DNA from: Omphalotus guepiniiformis
Lineage: Eukaryota > Basidiomycota > Agaricomycetes > Agaricales > Omphalotaceae
Length of the DNA: 64,000 bases
NCBI GenBank assembly: GCA_028554645.1
Contig: JAQOOI010000079.1
Location: 1,488,001 to 1,552,000 of the forward strand
Direction: 5' to 3'
Each line of letters opens with the position of its first letter. The stretch's first letter is position 1. The notes beneath the pieces are model-generated. The model did no database searches, was not told the DNA's origin, and saw nothing but the letters and a program-made list of their open reading frames with translations. The position numbers were made by a program, and so were the translations under genes. This document shows positions 62,991 through 64,000 of this stretch, piece after piece.

Positions 62991-64000
62991 TCACAACTTT
63001 GCCAGGAGCAACCCAAGGACAACATATAATATCGTCGCGGGTGGTGTAACGATACAATATGCCCAAAATATTGTACGACTTATAAGTCTTTCGAATGCAT
63101 CGCCTGATGCGGCTTGTGTTATCTATACATGTATCGTAAGTGAGCGGGGGAGAGGGAAAAGAAAGACAAAACACTCACCTGAGCCAAAGTCAACGCAGGA
63201 GGAGACGAAATCAACAAAACATTCGATACAACAAACACCGGACTACAAAAAAACCGTCAACATAAAAACCAAAATAATGAAATCCCAACAACTCACTCAT
63301 CAAAAACCCTCTGCAAATCAAACTTTGTCGAAAGCGCCATAAGCGGAATTAACAAAAAAGGCGTAATAATCATCCTAGAAGCAACAGCAATAACAACCGT
63401 TTTCGTTTCTCCACGTCTCGAAGAATCCTCCACCCCCGCCTCCTCCCTTGCGAGATTCGAATTCGAATTCCTCTTCCTAAACAAATCCTTCACACTACCA
63501 ATCAACGACCCGGAACTCGTCTTCACACCCACACCCTCCCCCACCCCCTCTCCACTGGCACCCCTCACCCTTTTCCGCTTCCCCTGCGCCTGCACCTGCC
63601 CCTCAGCAGCAGCCCCAGGATAAAAATACGCCCCAAGAACAATAAGCGTAACCGGAATCGAACAATTCCCAGCACTCGTCAAAGCACCCTTAATCGGCTG
63701 CATATGTTCATCCAACGCATGTTGTAATGGCCTGATACAAGCTACAATGAGTGATGCCAGAGCTGCCCATAGTGGGACTGTCATGAATTCAGTGAATCCT
63801 CTCCATGCGCGGTGGAGGCGGCGTTTCAGGTGGCGGATGCGAGTCTGCGTGGGTGGGATGGTAGAGGATGTGGGTTCACGTATGGGATGATGAATAGGTA
63901 AATGCTCTTGATCCTGATCACGATCAACAGTAACAGTTTCCTCAGAATCAGTCTCCTCCTCCTCCCCATCCGACGTCCCAGGTGAAGTCCCCACCTCCGA
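62991..64000 (-). CDS. PIN/auxin-efflux-type membrane transport protein (partial)
   Basis: The 5' end lies beyond the window. The visible part starts in an acidic cytosolic loop (SDGEEEETDSEE) and continues into helices TVPLWAALASLIVACIRPLQHAL and GNCSIPVTLIVLGAYFYPG. A basic loop (KRKRVRG) comes next, then VVIAVASRMIITPFLLIPLMAL. Two GT-AG introns lead to the end DDPVFVVSNVLLISSPPALTLAQITQAASGDAFERLISRTIFWAYCIVTPPATILYVVLGLLLAKL. This split ten-helix layout with a long central loop is typical of the fungal membrane transport protein family that includes yeast ECM3. The substrate is unknown. Without the two introns the frame would stop at 63293. Confidence 0.85.

Overview
The window looks like nuclear chromosome sequence from a filamentous basidiomycete, most likely an Agaricomycete. 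Genes are dense with introns of about 50-65 nt, are packed on both strands, and encode typical eukaryotic proteins (COPII, cohesin, karyopherin, RNA polymerase II, RNase P). The secreted and metabolic set (intradiol dioxygenase, CFEM protein, CYP, GH5) fits a plant-matter-associated fungus. No prokaryotic operons, CRISPR arrays or phage genes are present.

Layout: 1-3010 is non-coding and carries a 608-bp hAT-type MITE (851-1458) with an exact 8-bp target duplication. SEC23 (3011-5758, -) is followed by a secreted intradiol dioxygenase (7329-8682, +), a small CFEM protein (8967-9369, -) and cohesin SMC1 (9888-14813, -). Next come an importin-13-like karyopherin (16349-20721, +), a PPR-like mitochondrial protein (21769-24737, -) and a GIN4-type kinase (24981-28345, +). 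A gene-poor stretch (28.3-32.9 kb) precedes a basic nuclear-looking hypothetical protein (32938-33678, +), mitochondrial GTPase MTG1 (34799-36716, +), RPB11 (39126-39703, -) and ribosomal protein uL15/RPL28 (40705-41325, +). Then come a MGRN1-type RING ligase (43396-45515 or to 45684, -), a cytochrome P450 (46752-49227, +), a histidine phosphatase (49304-50461, -) and a secreted GH5 enzyme (50689-52520, -). A 10-bp minisatellite with a 272-bp higher-order repeat (53.5-54.6 kb) is followed by a CSC1/OSCA-like channel (55058-58459, -), a DUF155/Rmd1-type membrane protein (59418-61637, -), tRNA-Gly(CCC) (61736-61807, +), RNase P/MRP subunit POP4 (61840-62897, +) and a PIN/auxin-efflux-type carrier cut by the window end (62991-64000, -).

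Most of these genes are unrelated housekeeping neighbours rather than a pathway. The dioxygenase and CFEM genes are convergent secreted neighbours. PPR and GIN4 share a short divergent promoter with a TCACGTGA palindrome. The tRNA gene ends 33 bp before the POP4 start codon, so a tRNA lies inside the 5' region of a gene for a tRNA-processing enzyme.

The most unusual signal is in the introns. Most junctions I placed are GT-AG and two are GC-AG. In conserved proteins, however, several introns cannot be joined in frame at any AG. In SEC23 (two introns), the P450, the importin, the RING ligase and the CSC1 channel (with a weaker case in MTG1), the only join that restores the family protein removes a segment whose last 4-7 nt copy the end of the upstream exon. 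These look like a class of direct-repeat-bounded, non-GT-AG introns. All calls come from reading the sequence; RNA data would decide them.
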